A DNA stretch of 64,000 bases from Porticoccaceae bacterium. GTDB lineage: Bacteria > Pseudomonadota > Gammaproteobacteria > Pseudomonadales > Porticoccaceae. The notes under the pieces are model-generated. The model ran no database searches, had not been told where the DNA came from, and saw only the letters and a list, made by a program, of their open reading frames with translations. Shown piece by piece: positions 39,347-49,167 of this stretch. Made by a program: the position numbers and the translations under genes. How positions within the stretch are numbered: position 1 is the stretch's first letter; each line of letters begins with the position of its first letter. The stretch covers positions 124,001 through 188,000 of the forward strand of contig JAHEHL010000003.1 of the NCBI GenBank assembly GCA_024644595.1. The letters run 5' to 3'.

Positions 39347-39943
39347 CTAGCCGTCGACGAAAACCGGCGCCGCAATATATTCCCACAGAATAACCGTGGC
39401 GCCCAACACCACAACCACATAGACCAGAGCCACGGCAAACAGGGCGCTTGCATAGAGCATCCCCAGCTCTTCCGGGACATGCATAAACTTTGGCACGCCC
39501 AGATAAAGCAAGCGAATGGCATAACAACAGGCTGCAGTGGCAACGAAAATATCAACCCACCACAGTGGATAAAGTGCTAACAGGCCGGCGATAAAGATCG
39601 GTGTATTGGCCAGCCCGACCAATACCATACCTTTGATCGGAAATGACTTGGCATTGTAGGTTTTCGACATCCAGTGGCTCATCAGTCCAATCACCACCAT
39701 CGAGCTGACCAGCGCAAGATAAAACAGCACCATCAGAGGGATCGCGCTGGCCGCGGAAACTTTGACCAATTCACCACCGCTGTACCAACCAATCCGGGTG
39801 GTACCGTAGTAAAAACAGAGTGGCGGAATCGCAGCCAGCAGCAGAATCAACAACAGCCGCGACTTGATTGCGGAATCCGATTCTTGCGCTAGAGCAGACC
39901 AGGTAGCGCGGGGAGTAAAGATGATGCCGATAAGCTCTTTCAC
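39347..39943 (-). CDS. Yip1-domain membrane protein
   Basis: 198 residues with five hydrophobic helices and the Yip1-like start FTPRATWSALAQE. Bacterial members are of unknown function. It starts with GTG after AGGTAGGGA. A perfect FNR/Anr box lies 95 bases upstream (40039-40052), so it may be induced under low oxygen together with the cbb3 oxidase cluster that lies beyond it. Confidence 0.8.
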   Translation of the reverse strand: MKELIGIIFTPRATWSALAQESDSAIKSRLLLILLLAAIPPLCFYYGTTRIGWYSGGELVKVSAASAIPLMVLFYLALVSSMVVIGLMSHWMSKTYNAKSFPIKGMVLVGLANTPIFIAGLLALYPLWWVDIFVATAACCYAIRLLYLGVPKFMHVPEELGMLYASALFAVALVYVVVVLGATVILWEYIAAPVFVDG

Positions 39944-40038
39944 TTTTTCCCTACCTCTTATAATGAGTGGCTTGTCTTCAAAGTATGGCTAGTCTTGAAC
40001 AGCCACACCTATTTACACAAGTCCCACTTGCTTTGATA

Positions 40039-40052
40039 TTGATTAATATCAA
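40039..40052 (-). promoter_or_regulatory. FNR/Anr box upstream of the Yip1 gene
   Basis: TTGATTAATATCAA matches the FNR/Anr consensus TTGAT-N4-ATCAA in every fixed position, within a larger 20-base dyad (40033-40052) with eight-base arms TTGATATT and AATATCAA. A weak -10-like TAAATA on the minus strand lies about 33 bases downstream of its centre, near the spacing of a class II activated promoter. The gene on the other side (SafE-like) ends here, so the likely target is the Yip1 gene. Confidence 0.65.
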
Positions 40053-40074
40053 AAAGGCTCCACTATGCCCACCA

Positions 40075-40770
40075 TCAATGCTGGTGGCCGATCTGCTGAA
40101 CCTGCCAGATCATAAACAGCCCCAGCGCCACCAGACACAACCCCATCAACCTGCGCAGAGCAATGGACTGCAACCAGCGTGCCAGCCGCGCCGAAAACCA
40201 GCCGCCAGCCAACATCGCCGGTAGCGTTCCAAGACCAAAGGCCAGCATTGAAAGCGCACCAATCACCGGAGAATGGCTCACTAATGCTTGACCCAGAGCG
40301 CTGTAGACCAGACCACAGGGCAGCCAGCCCCAGAGCATGCCGGCAGCAATGGCTTTTGTAGCAGTGTCAGGTTTACCCAAGCGCACCAGAAGCGGCTGAA
40401 TGCGGCACCAGACAAGTTGCCCCGCCTGCTCAAGACGGGTTAGCACTCGCCACCAGCCGGCAATATACAAGCCCATCAACACAATCATGGTCCCGGCTAC
40501 CGTTCGCAGCAGCGGAATCAACTGTTGGTAGCGTTCTCCGGCAACACCCATCACCAAGCCAGCGGCCATTGCGCCAGCGATACTATAACTGAGCAGCCGG
40601 CCAAGGTTGTAGCCAACCAGCAGTTGCAGGCTCGGCCTGTTACTGCCAAGCGCAGCGACAATGCCACCGCACATGCCGATGCAGTGGCCCGATCCCATCA
40701 GGCCAACAATAAACAGGCTGCCTAGCAGTGAGATATGGAGGGAAATATAGCTGACAAAGTCAAAGTTCAT
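40075..40770 (-). CDS. SafE/TauE-like (UreH-type) membrane protein of the cbb3 assembly cluster
   Basis: 231 residues, about six membrane helices, with the family segment MGSGHCIGMCGGIVAAL near the N-terminus, including a Cys-x3-Cys suited to metal binding. Homologues are found directly behind ccoS in Pseudomonas and others and are thought to help copper supply or oxidase assembly; annotation as sulfite exporter is by distant similarity. It overlaps ccoS by four bases (ATGA). Confidence 0.88.
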   Translation of the reverse strand: MNFDFVSYISLHISLLGSLFIVGLMGSGHCIGMCGGIVAALGSNRPSLQLLVGYNLGRLLSYSIAGAMAAGLVMGVAGERYQQLIPLLRTVAGTMIVLMGLYIAGWWRVLTRLEQAGQLVWCRIQPLLVRLGKPDTATKAIAAGMLWGWLPCGLVYSALGQALVSHSPVIGALSMLAFGLGTLPAMLAGGWFSARLARWLQSIALRRLMGLCLVALGLFMIWQVQQIGHQH

Positions 40771-40970
40771 AACGGTTCCTCGGAATCGCTCTTGAGGCTA
40801 TCTTGAGGTATGCCCTGCTGCTCAGGCTCATCGTCCTGATCAAATAAAATCCGCTCCGCTTCGCTATCGAGATCATCATATTGGCCCGACTTCACCGCCC
40901 AGAAAAATATCCACAGGGCGATGCTGACAAATATGATCGATATGGGGATTAACAGATAGAGGCTTTTCAT
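40767..40970 (-). CDS. ccoS: cbb3-type oxidase assembly protein CcoS
   Basis: 67 residues: one N-terminal membrane helix (LLIPISIIFVSIALWIFFWA) then an acidic tail with the family segment SGQYDDLDSEAERILFDQD. Needed to insert redox cofactors into the cbb3 oxidase. It lies 24 bases after ccoI. Confidence 0.95.
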   Translation of the reverse strand: MKSLYLLIPISIIFVSIALWIFFWAVKSGQYDDLDSEAERILFDQDDEPEQQGIPQDSLKSDSEEPL

Positions 40971-40994
40971 AACAATCTCTTCATAAAGAGCTAT

Positions 40995-43607
40995 TCATAA
41001 TCGGCGTTCCAAGAACAACTGCGTATCACCCGACCCCTGTCTGTTTAACCGCAGAGCATTGAGCAGCACCAGCAGCGAACTGGCAGACATGCCTATTGCT
41101 GCAGCCCAGGGCGCCACATAACCCGCTGCTGCCAGCGGCAGTGCAACAAGGTTATAGCCAACTGCCCAGCCAATATTTTGTTGAATCACACGCCGGGTTT
41201 TTACCGCGATGTCGATCGCCCTCGGCAGCATGGTCAGATCCGTGCCAAGCAATGTCGCGTCGGCATGGATCCGCGACAGATCGCTGGCCCGGCCCATGGC
41301 CACAGAGACATCAGCGGCCTGCAATACCGGCACATCGTTAATGCCATCGCCGACCATCAATATTTTTTCTCCCGGTATCTTGTTCTTCGTGGCTTGCAGA
41401 CGGCGCACGACATCCAGCTTCTGTTGAGGATGCAAGCCAAACTGACAATTGCTTAACGTCAAAGGCGCAATAATATCTGCCGCCGCGGGCGATCTGTCAC
41501 CGGACAACAGCGACACTTTAAGGCCGCGCTGGCGCAACTGTTCTACCGCCGCGAGTGCCGTTGAACGCAGCTGATCGGCAAAATAAAACACCACCAGCCA
41601 CGGTTTGCGTACCTCGCCTGTTTCTTTTTGCTCATCGCTTGGATTTTTTTTAATTGACCCTGTGCAGGCCAGCGCAACTTCGACACAATGATTATGCTGT
41701 TGCGCTCTGGCATCGGGACAAACAAGGTGCTGCGCAATACCCGTCTGCTCACAGACCCATGCCATATTGCCCAGAAAAAATTGTTGCCTATCAATCACAG
41801 CGCTAACCCCACAACCGGCAACAAAGGTCTGCTGCTCAACGGCTGCCACAATAAACCCTCGGTGTAACTGCTGCTGAAACCCGCGGGCAATTGGATGTTG
41901 GCTGCCCTGCTCTAGCGCCGCGGCCCAGCCAATAAGTTGCTGGTCGGAAATCTGGCCAGAAGGCGGAGCGGCTTCACTACGCTGAATCGCAATCAACTTA
42001 AGATCGCCCTCGGTTAGCGTACCGGTCTTGTCAAAAATCACCCGATCAATAGCAGGCATTGCCTCCAGCACATGGCCGCGGTGAATTAGAAACCCCTGCC
42101 GCCGCAACAGTGTGGTGGCAACTGTGAGCGCCGTGGGTGTTGCCAGCGACAGCGCACAGGGACAGGTGACAACCAGCACCGACAGTGTGACCCAGAGCAG
42201 TCGCGCTGGCTCATGCAGCCACCAGTAACTGGCAACCAGGACCGCAATAACCAGCAGTGTCGCAACAAAAACACCCGCGAGACGATCGGCCAGCATTGCC
42301 CAGGGAGGCTTTTCCGCAGCGGCCCGCTCGGCGAGCTGAAGAATCGCAGCGAGGCTGGTGGCTTCACCTACAGCGGTGACTTTGATCAACAGCGGATTGC
42401 CGCCATTTACAGTTCCCGCACAGACTCTGTCGCCAGCCTGTTTATTGACCGGCCGCAACTCTCCGGTTAGCACTACTTCACTGATCTGGCTCCGGCCCTG
42501 CTCAATAATGCCGTCGCAGGGAATAACCTGGCCAGCGTCGACGCGAATAAAATCGTCGGCCGCCAATGTTGCAATTGGCACTCGCTTCTCCGCCACAGCT
42601 GGCGATTGCTCTGGGAAAACTTGCGCCGCTACCGGCGGTAGTAATGTGCCACGGTCCAGCAGGCGTAGATTTTTTTCGCGGATACTCTGCTCGGCAAAGC
42701 GCCCAAGTAGCAGAAAAAATATCAGCATGGAGATCGAATCAAAATAGACCTCTCCTCCACCGCCCGCTGTCAGAACTGAGTCTGAGAAAGCAGCTGAAAA
42801 AGTCACCCAAATACTTGCGCAAAAGGCCAGCCCAACCGCCAGAGCCACAGGAACATCCATGACCAGCTGACCGGTTTTGACACTACGCCAGGCACTGCGA
42901 AAAAACGGCTGCGCAGAATAGAACACCACTGGCGTCACAAACAGCGCGCTGACCAGACGCAAAACAGTTTGCCACTCCGAGTCCATACCTTGAAAAGAGC
43001 CAGCATAAAGCGCAATCGCCGCCATGCCGGTTTGCATCATCGCGAGTCCGGCGACCCCAAGCCGCAGCAACAGGTTACGCCGCTCGGTAACAGACGGTGA
43101 GAGATCAGAGCTGCTATTAATCGGACGCGGGTCGTAACCGATCTGGCGCAGGGCCATCAGAATCTGGCTCAGGTGAATAGACTGCGGCTGCCAGCTGACT
43201 TCGCCGCGATGGGTGGTGCCATTGATCGCAACGCGCACAACTCCCTGGAGATTTCCGAGATGTTTTTCAATCAACCAGGTGCAGGCTGCACAGCTGATAT
43301 TGTCGACAACCAGCCGCAGTGTTTTTATGCCCTCGCTGTTTACGCTGATATAACTCTGCTGAATCTCGTCGAGGTCCCAATCGGCAAACGGATTTTCCGC
43401 ACCGTTAACAATGCTGTCAGAGGACATTTTTGCGGAGGGCGCCGAACGAAATTGATAAAACCGCTGCAGACCATTTTGCATAATGGTTGAGGCCACCGCG
43501 GCACAGCCGGGGCAACACATGGCGCGGCGCACACCGTCGATAATAAGAGCAAAATCATTATCTGGCGGTACCTCCAGACCACAGTGGTAACAGCACTGGA
43601 CTGTCAT
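40995..43607 (-). CDS. ccoI: Copper-translocating P1B ATPase of cbb3 oxidase biogenesis
   Basis: 870 residues. A Cys-rich N-terminal region (CYHCG, CCPGC) comes first, then a heavy-metal-binding domain with CAAC (106-109), eight membrane helices with the ion-binding CPC (482-484), and the phosphorylation site DKTGTLT (Asp526). It exports copper to the periplasm for the CcoN active site. The P-domain contains an unusual Lys/Glu/Asn-rich polar insertion around residues 660-680. ATGA overlap with ccoH. Confidence 0.96.
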   Translation of the reverse strand: MTVQCCYHCGLEVPPDNDFALIIDGVRRAMCCPGCAAVASTIMQNGLQRFYQFRSAPSAKMSSDSIVNGAENPFADWDLDEIQQSYISVNSEGIKTLRLVVDNISCAACTWLIEKHLGNLQGVVRVAINGTTHRGEVSWQPQSIHLSQILMALRQIGYDPRPINSSSDLSPSVTERRNLLLRLGVAGLAMMQTGMAAIALYAGSFQGMDSEWQTVLRLVSALFVTPVVFYSAQPFFRSAWRSVKTGQLVMDVPVALAVGLAFCASIWVTFSAAFSDSVLTAGGGGEVYFDSISMLIFFLLLGRFAEQSIREKNLRLLDRGTLLPPVAAQVFPEQSPAVAEKRVPIATLAADDFIRVDAGQVIPCDGIIEQGRSQISEVVLTGELRPVNKQAGDRVCAGTVNGGNPLLIKVTAVGEATSLAAILQLAERAAAEKPPWAMLADRLAGVFVATLLVIAVLVASYWWLHEPARLLWVTLSVLVVTCPCALSLATPTALTVATTLLRRQGFLIHRGHVLEAMPAIDRVIFDKTGTLTEGDLKLIAIQRSEAAPPSGQISDQQLIGWAAALEQGSQHPIARGFQQQLHRGFIVAAVEQQTFVAGCGVSAVIDRQQFFLGNMAWVCEQTGIAQHLVCPDARAQQHNHCVEVALACTGSIKKNPSDEQKETGEVRKPWLVVFYFADQLRSTALAAVEQLRQRGLKVSLLSGDRSPAAADIIAPLTLSNCQFGLHPQQKLDVVRRLQATKNKIPGEKILMVGDGINDVPVLQAADVSVAMGRASDLSRIHADATLLGTDLTMLPRAIDIAVKTRRVIQQNIGWAVGYNLVALPLAAAGYVAPWAAAIGMSASSLLVLLNALRLNRQGSGDTQLFLERRL

Positions 43608-44167
43608 TTTGCAGCTGCGGGTGTTGTGGAGGTTGTGGATGCAGAAGCGAGAAAAACTGCAATATCAGGCCCATCAGAAAAATCAATATGACCGTTCAGA
43701 CGCCAGTTATTTGCGGCGGTGGGTTTTCCCGCAGGCATAAGGCGCAGATAGTAGCGGTGCTGATAATGCTCGTTGAGCCGTGTGCTGTAATGCCCGGGCG
43801 CTGTCGCCGTTAGTCTCAGGGTTTGATCCAGTGCCTGACTAACCGGGTGCAGCATTTGCAGTGACAAGGTCTGCGGGTAGTCGGCCAAACCAGAGAGCCT
43901 GACCATCACCTGGGGCGTAGAACTGGAAAGGGTAAATAAAACCTCGGCGGAAATACCCAGATCGGCGGCATGGCGATCCTGATCCAGCGATTGATTAATC
44001 GCCAGCCCCCGCTGGTAATATTGGTCGTCAACCATGCTGTGGGGATGTTGCAGCGCAATATAAAGGGTGCAGAAACCCGCAATCACTACCGACAGTGGCA
44101 GCACAATTAAAAACCATGGCCAGAACTGGCGATACCATTTTGGTGGTTGGCTCGCTAACCGGCTCAC
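43604..44167 (-). CDS. ccoH: FixH/CcoH family protein
   Basis: 187 residues. One N-terminal membrane helix, then a periplasmic domain with the FixH signature VDDQYYQRGLAIN. It stabilises early assembly forms of cbb3 oxidase. It starts with GTG, overlapping the ccoG stop by four bases (GTGA). Confidence 0.92.
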   Translation of the reverse strand: MSRLASQPPKWYRQFWPWFLIVLPLSVVIAGFCTLYIALQHPHSMVDDQYYQRGLAINQSLDQDRHAADLGISAEVLFTLSSSTPQVMVRLSGLADYPQTLSLQMLHPVSQALDQTLRLTATAPGHYSTRLNEHYQHRYYLRLMPAGKPTAANNWRLNGHIDFSDGPDIAVFLASASTTSTTPAAAK

Positions 44168-45642
44168 AGGTTTTTGATTCCAGTTTGTTTATGCAAATCC
44201 GTTTGGAGGGGCGCCAGAAAGCGACTCTTTTCACTGCTGCTTAAAGCTGCTCCGTCGCTTGCGGTGACAATAAATTCGACTTCCTGATTTAACTGCCTGA
44301 CGTCGGTGAGTGGCAATTGCAGTCGCGCCAACATATCAACCACCTCGCCTTCGGCGACACTGATCTCCGACTGGCCACGATAAATCAGCGCCTGATCACT
44401 TTTAATGCTGATTGTGTAGCGATGCTCGCGCTGATCCATATTACTGACTTTTAGCTGATAGCTGTTTTCCACCATTCCCTCCGGGGTAACGCGATAGAGC
44501 AGGCTGCGGTCGCGGATAATATCCACTTCCAGAGGCACCCGTAAGCTGAGCTGCCCGGCAAACAATCCGCACATCAATATCAGTACGGTGAAATAGCCCA
44601 GCAAGCGAGGCCGCAACAGGCGAAATGTGCCACCCTTGTCGAGCACATTTTCCGTGGTGAAACTGATCAGCCCCTTGGGGTAATGCATTTTTTCCATGAC
44701 CGCATTGCAGGCATCGACACACAGACCACAGCTGATGCATTCATATTGCAGGCCATCGCGAATATCGATTCCGGTTGGACAAACCTGCACGCAGAGGGTG
44801 CAGTCAACACAGTCACCGAGAACCTCAGCGGCAGGTTTTTGATCCGCTTTCCGCGAACCGCGCGGCTCACCTCTGGTTTTATTGTAGGAGACGATCAGCG
44901 TGTCAGGATCAAACATCACCGACTGGAAGCGCGCATAGGGGCAGACATAGAGGCAGATCTGCTCGCGCATCAGTCCAGCATTGGCCCAGGTCAGCGCGAT
45001 AAACAGCAGCGTCCAAAACAGTGCGGCGGCATTTATGCTGAGCTGAATCAAATCCGGCAGCAGCTGGCGAATCGGATTAAAGTAACCAACAAAGGTCAGC
45101 CCTGTGGCCAGTGATATCAACATCCAGCTCAGTTGCACTGCACCTTTGCGAGTAAATTTATTTAGCGTCCAGGGCTGGGCATCCAGCTTGATGCGTTTAT
45201 TGCGATCGCCCTCAAAAAACCGTTCGATAGCGATAAAAATACCGGTCCACACAGTTTGCGGGCAGGAAAAACCACACCAGATACGGCCGGCAAAATTGGT
45301 GATAGTAAACAGCGCAAAGGCGGAAATAATTAACAGCGCAGCGAGGAACGGCAAGTCTTGGGGCCACAGGGTCAGCCAGAAGATGTAAAACTTGCGCTCG
45401 GCCAGATCAAACCATACTGCCTGACGGCCATTGATGCTGATCCAGGGAATCAGAAAATAACCCGCCAACATGGGAATCCAGGTCCAGCGCCTGAAGCTGT
45501 GAAAAAACCCCTCAAGGCTGCGGGTGTAGATTTTATCGGCGGTCTGGTAGAGGTTGAGAACCCGGATGGCCTCATTGGTGACGGGCGCCGGCTCTGCTGC
45601 AACCTGGTTGTCAGATTGCGCAGGCGGGGAAGTCTGTTCCAT
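44164..45642 (-). CDS. ccoG: CcoG/RdxA cytochrome c oxidase accessory protein
   Basis: 492 residues. Several membrane helices, a conserved FSCPQTVWTGIF segment with a Cys-Pro motif, and two 4Fe-4S ferredoxin motifs (CVDCTLCVQVCP, CISCGLCVDACN), then an immunoglobulin-like C-terminal domain. It reduces periplasmic copper for cbb3 biogenesis. It starts 12 bases after the ccoP stop. Confidence 0.95.
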   Translation of the reverse strand: MEQTSPPAQSDNQVAAEPAPVTNEAIRVLNLYQTADKIYTRSLEGFFHSFRRWTWIPMLAGYFLIPWISINGRQAVWFDLAERKFYIFWLTLWPQDLPFLAALLIISAFALFTITNFAGRIWCGFSCPQTVWTGIFIAIERFFEGDRNKRIKLDAQPWTLNKFTRKGAVQLSWMLISLATGLTFVGYFNPIRQLLPDLIQLSINAAALFWTLLFIALTWANAGLMREQICLYVCPYARFQSVMFDPDTLIVSYNKTRGEPRGSRKADQKPAAEVLGDCVDCTLCVQVCPTGIDIRDGLQYECISCGLCVDACNAVMEKMHYPKGLISFTTENVLDKGGTFRLLRPRLLGYFTVLILMCGLFAGQLSLRVPLEVDIIRDRSLLYRVTPEGMVENSYQLKVSNMDQREHRYTISIKSDQALIYRGQSEISVAEGEVVDMLARLQLPLTDVRQLNQEVEFIVTASDGAALSSSEKSRFLAPLQTDLHKQTGIKNL

Positions 45643-45654
45643 AACGGCGGGCCT

Positions 45655-46575
45655 TTAACGTTGGCGACTGGTTTGCGACAGGCTATAGACGTAGGCGGCA
45701 ATAAGATGAATTTTTTCCGGGCGCAGTTTGTCGGCATGGCTGGGCATATTGCCGTTGCGGCCATTGCGAATACTGTGGCGGACATTCTCCAGCAGCGGCG
45801 TATCGAGCTGGTTGTAGAGCCAGATTCGATCCTTGAGATTGGGCGCACCCAAGGCCTGAATGCCGGAGCCATCGGCGCCGTGGCAACCGGTGCAGAACAT
45901 TTTGTACTGGCCGGCGCCACGCGCCGCACGCTGGGCGTCAAAGGGCTGACCATTAAGACTCATTAAATAATCGGCCATATCTTCCACTCCGCGATCGCCG
46001 AGCACCGCACCCCAGGGCGGCATAACACCCTGGCGTCCGTTGGTAATCGACTGCACAATCGCGTCGCCACTGCCACCGTAGAGCCAGTCGTGGTCGCTGA
46101 GATTGGGAAAGCCGTTGCCACCCACACCGCCGATGCCATGACAGACCGCGCAGTTATTATTGAACAGTCGTCGGCCCATTCTCAGCGCAGCGGGATCGGC
46201 GGCGAGATCATCGATCGAGGTGGCGGCATAGGCCGCATATTTTGCATCCAGCTCAAGGCTGGCGGTGTCGATGCTCTGCTGCCACTGCTTTTCCTGGGTC
46301 CAATCAAGCACACCTTTGAAGTTGCCGAGACCGGGATACAAAATCAGGTAGATCAGGGCAAAGGCAGCGGTTGAGAGAAACATCCAAAACCACCAGATCG
46401 GCAGCGGGTTTTCATACTCTTCGATACCGTCGTAGCTGTGGCCGGTTTTAGGAATTTCACCCTCGGGCAGATCGCCTCTCACCTCGGTCTTGCGATTGGC
46501 TATCAATAACCAGACACTGCCAATCAAAACGATCAGCGTTAGTAGGATAATCCAGTTACTCCAAAAATCACTCAT
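45655..46575 (-). CDS. ccoP: cbb3-type cytochrome c oxidase subunit III (di-haem)
   Basis: 306 residues. Two N-terminal membrane helices (about 8-26 and 60-81) and two covalent haem c sites, CAVCH (142-146) and CTGCH (228-232). It passes electrons from cytochrome c to CcoO/CcoN. The start overlaps the ccoQ stop by eight bases. Confidence 0.96.
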   Translation of the reverse strand: MSDFWSNWIILLTLIVLIGSVWLLIANRKTEVRGDLPEGEIPKTGHSYDGIEEYENPLPIWWFWMFLSTAAFALIYLILYPGLGNFKGVLDWTQEKQWQQSIDTASLELDAKYAAYAATSIDDLAADPAALRMGRRLFNNNCAVCHGIGGVGGNGFPNLSDHDWLYGGSGDAIVQSITNGRQGVMPPWGAVLGDRGVEDMADYLMSLNGQPFDAQRAARGAGQYKMFCTGCHGADGSGIQALGAPNLKDRIWLYNQLDTPLLENVRHSIRNGRNGNMPSHADKLRPEKIHLIAAYVYSLSQTSRQR

Positions 46576-46843
46576 GGTGTTGTTTTCCTGATACTATATA
46601 ACTGTCTGTGTCTTTATCAGTGCCTGCCTGTACCTCTGGGTCTTGCGACTTCCCTTTACCAACAAGTTGTTCTTTAAGCTCTTCACTAACAAGCTCTTCA
46701 TTAACAGGATCATCCATAAAAGGCAGCCTGGAGGCATCATCGAAACGCTTTTTATTTTTCGCGCTCCAGGCCCAGACACAGATGGCAACAAATGCCGCCA
46801 TGGCGAAAATGGTGCCTACACCCTGAAGCGTTCCACTGTCCAT
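46568..46843 (-). CDS. ccoQ: cbb3-type oxidase subunit CcoQ
   Basis: 91 residues: a single membrane helix near the N-terminus (about 10-27) then a long acidic, Glu/Lys-rich tail. Position between ccoO and ccoP and the motif KNKKRFDDASRLPF identify it. The tail is longer than in most species. It stabilises the complex. Confidence 0.9.
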   Translation of the reverse strand: MDSGTLQGVGTIFAMAAFVAICVWAWSAKNKKRFDDASRLPFMDDPVNEELVSEELKEQLVGKGKSQDPEVQAGTDKDTDSYIVSGKQHHE

Positions 46844-46851
46844 ATCGATTC

Positions 46852-47466
46852 CTAACGCTTTTGCTTGATTAAGGTGCCCAGCTGCTGCAGATAGGCAACC
46901 AGCGCATCCATCTCGCTGTGGCCACTCACTTGCGCCTCGGCGCCTTTAATATCCTGCTCGCTATAGGGCACCCCGACACGCCTCAGGACGCGCATTTTGT
47001 CAGCGGTCTTCGAGCTATCCACAGTATTGTCAAACAACCACGGGAACGCCGGCATATTGGAGACCGGTACCACATCGCGGGGGTTATTCAGGTGCACTCG
47101 ATGCCAGTCGTCGCTGTAGCGCTGCCCAACCCTGGCCAGATCCGGGCCGGTACGTTTTGAGCCCCATAAGAACGGGTGCTCATAGACCTGTTCCCCGGCA
47201 ACACTATAGTGACCATAGCGCTCAGTCTCGGCACGAAAAGGCCGGATCATCTGCGTGTGACAGACATGGCAGCCTTCGCGGATATAGATATCACGGCCTT
47301 CAAGGGCCAGCGCCGGTAGTGGCTTCAGCCCTTCGATCGGCTCGGTGGTTTCGCTGGAAAAGAACAGCGGCACAATTTGTGCCAGGCCACCAAAGCTGAT
47401 CGCTACTAGGATCAGCACAATCATCAAGCCGAGATTTTTCTCAATTATTGAATGCTTGTCAGACAT
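46852..47466 (-). CDS. ccoO: cbb3-type cytochrome c oxidase subunit II (mono-haem)
   Basis: 204 residues. One membrane helix (about 13-35) and one haem c site CHVCH (66-70) within [14 protein letters not shown]. The ATG at 47466 follows GGGAG and lies inside the end of ccoN (eight-base overlap), so translation is coupled; longer starts inside ccoN lack a ribosome site. Confidence 0.96.
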   Translation of the reverse strand: MSDKHSIIEKNLGLMIVLILVAISFGGLAQIVPLFFSSETTEPIEGLKPLPALALEGRDIYIREGCHVCHTQMIRPFRAETERYGHYSVAGEQVYEHPFLWGSKRTGPDLARVGQRYSDDWHRVHLNNPRDVVPVSNMPAFPWLFDNTVDSSKTADKMRVLRRVGVPYSEQDIKGAEAQVSGHSEMDALVAYLQQLGTLIKQKR

Positions 47467-48937
47467 GGGCCACTCCCTCGGATACCTGCGGCTGCGGTAT
47501 CTTGTCATTAATGGTCCTCCATACATTGAAGGCCATCAGCAACATACCAGCGAAAAAGATAGTGCCACCAATCAGCCGCACCAGATAACCGGGATAACTG
47601 GCTTCGACCGATTCGGCAAAACTGTAGGTCAGTGTGCCGTCGCTGTTAAAGGCACGCCACATCAAACCCTGGGTAATGCCATTGACCCACATCGAGGCGA
47701 TATAGAGCACCGTGCCAATAGTCGACATCCAGAAATGCATATTAATCAGATTAACGCTGTACATTTTGCTCTTGCCATACAGCCGCGGAATCAGATGGTA
47801 GAGACAGCCGATGGAGATCATCGCCACCCAGCCAAGAGCGCCAGAGTGGACATGGCCAATAGTCCAGTCTGTGTTGTGTGACAGTGCATTAACTGTCTTG
47901 ATCGACATCATCGGCCCCTCGAAGGTCGACATGCCATAAAAGGAGAGTGACACCACCAGAAAGCGAAATGTCGGATCGGTGCGCAGCTTATGCCAAGCAC
48001 CAGAGAGAGTCATAATACCGTTGATCATACCGCCCCAGGAAGGTGCCAGAAGTAGTAGCGACATCACCATGCCCAGACTCTGGGCCCAGTCAGGCAGTGT
48101 TGAATAATGCAGATGGTGAGGCCCAGCCCAGATATAGATGGCGATCAAGGCCCAGAAGTGGACTATCGAGAGGCGATAGGAGTAAACCGGCCTCTCCGCC
48201 TGCTTTGGCACAAAGTAATACATCATGCCGAGAAAGCCGGCGGTCAAAAAGAAGCCCACGGCGTTGTGCCCATACCACCACTGCACCATGGCGTCGATGG
48301 TACCCGGATAAATTGAATAGGACTTAAACAGGCTGACCGGCAACGCCAAACTATTGACTATATGCAGCATGGCGATGGCAATAATAAAGGCGCCGAAAAA
48401 CCAGTTGGCAACATAGATATGAGCTACGCGGCGTTTGATAATGGTGCCAAAAAACACCACTGCGTAAATCACCCAGACCAACGCAATTAAAATATCGATC
48501 GGCCACTCCAGCTCGGCGTACTCTTTGGCCGAGGTCAGGCCCAACGGCAACGTGATAGCTGCCGCGACAATAACCAATTGCCAACCCCAAAAGGTAAAGG
48601 CCGCCAGACGATCGGAGAATAGCGGCGCCTGAGAGGTGCGCTGCACTACATAATAACTTGAGGCAAACAGCGCGCAACCGCCAAAGGCGAAGATCACCGC
48701 ATTGGTGTGCAGTGGTCGCAGGCGACCAAAGTGCAGCCAGGGACCGACATTGAGCTCAGGCCAAACCAGCTGTGCGGCAATAATCACCCCCACCAGCATG
48801 CCAACCACGCCCCAGACCACGGTCATAATGGCGAACTGTTTGACGACTTTATTGTTGTAAGCGGGCACCGCTGCGGAATAATGTTGATCGCTCCCGGAGG
48901 GCGTTTGACCGGTGCCGGGAGAATATTGATAGCTCAT
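47459..48937 (-). CDS. ccoN: cbb3-type cytochrome c oxidase subunit I
   Basis: 492 residues, twelve membrane helices. Catalytic core with low-spin haem b, haem b3 and CuB. Hallmarks include [14 protein letters not shown] (haem b ligand His), [11 protein letters not shown] (CuB His with the active-site Tyr) and [10 protein letters not shown]. First gene of ccoNOQP, used at low oxygen; the Anr box at 49073 lies about 136 bases upstream. Confidence 0.97.
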   Translation of the reverse strand: MSYQYSPGTGQTPSGSDQHYSAAVPAYNNKVVKQFAIMTVVWGVVGMLVGVIIAAQLVWPELNVGPWLHFGRLRPLHTNAVIFAFGGCALFASSYYVVQRTSQAPLFSDRLAAFTFWGWQLVIVAAAITLPLGLTSAKEYAELEWPIDILIALVWVIYAVVFFGTIIKRRVAHIYVANWFFGAFIIAIAMLHIVNSLALPVSLFKSYSIYPGTIDAMVQWWYGHNAVGFFLTAGFLGMMYYFVPKQAERPVYSYRLSIVHFWALIAIYIWAGPHHLHYSTLPDWAQSLGMVMSLLLLAPSWGGMINGIMTLSGAWHKLRTDPTFRFLVVSLSFYGMSTFEGPMMSIKTVNALSHNTDWTIGHVHSGALGWVAMISIGCLYHLIPRLYGKSKMYSVNLINMHFWMSTIGTVLYIASMWVNGITQGLMWRAFNSDGTLTYSFAESVEASYPGYLVRLIGGTIFFAGMLLMAFNVWRTINDKIPQPQVSEGVAHV

Positions 48938-49072
48938 AGGCCGTTCCCTGAGACTTATTACTTTATTGTTGATCGGACGCGGACAAGCCGGTACGCCTTC
49001 GAAAAAAGCATAGACAGTTTTATCGCTATTCGCTCAAGCAGGCGGCTGAGGGGTTGGGGGTTTTGGGCCGAG

Positions 49073-49086
49073 TTGATGTAGATCAA
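49073..49086 (-). promoter_or_regulatory. FNR/Anr box upstream of ccoNOQP
   Basis: TTGATGTAGATCAA, a perfect match to the fixed positions TTGAT-N4-ATCAA. It is the standard control site for cbb3 operons under oxygen limitation. It sits between the argG terminator and ccoN. The spacing to an obvious -10 does not clearly match class II; a GATAAA around 49019-49024 on the minus strand would fit a more distant class I arrangement. Confidence 0.8.
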
Positions 49087-49090
49087 TAAC

Positions 49091-49130
49091 AAAAAATCTC
49101 TACCACCGGAACGGACAGCAGAGATTTTTT
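49091..49130 (-). terminator. Rho-independent terminator of argG
   Basis: Arms AAAAAATCTCT and AGAGATTTTTT (11 bases each) enclose an 18-base loop. In the direction of argG transcription the hairpin ends in six T. It isolates argG from the Anr-controlled cco operon that starts just beyond. Confidence 0.7.
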
Positions 49131-49167
49131 GATTGGGACGTGCAACAGCTGGAACGCTGCAGCTTAT

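Noticed and set aside
39967-40224. Plus-strand open frame over the Anr box between the Yip1 and SafE-like genes
   Set aside because: It runs antisense into the SafE-like gene, is Pro/Gln-rich as expected of a shadow, and covers a clear regulatory site.
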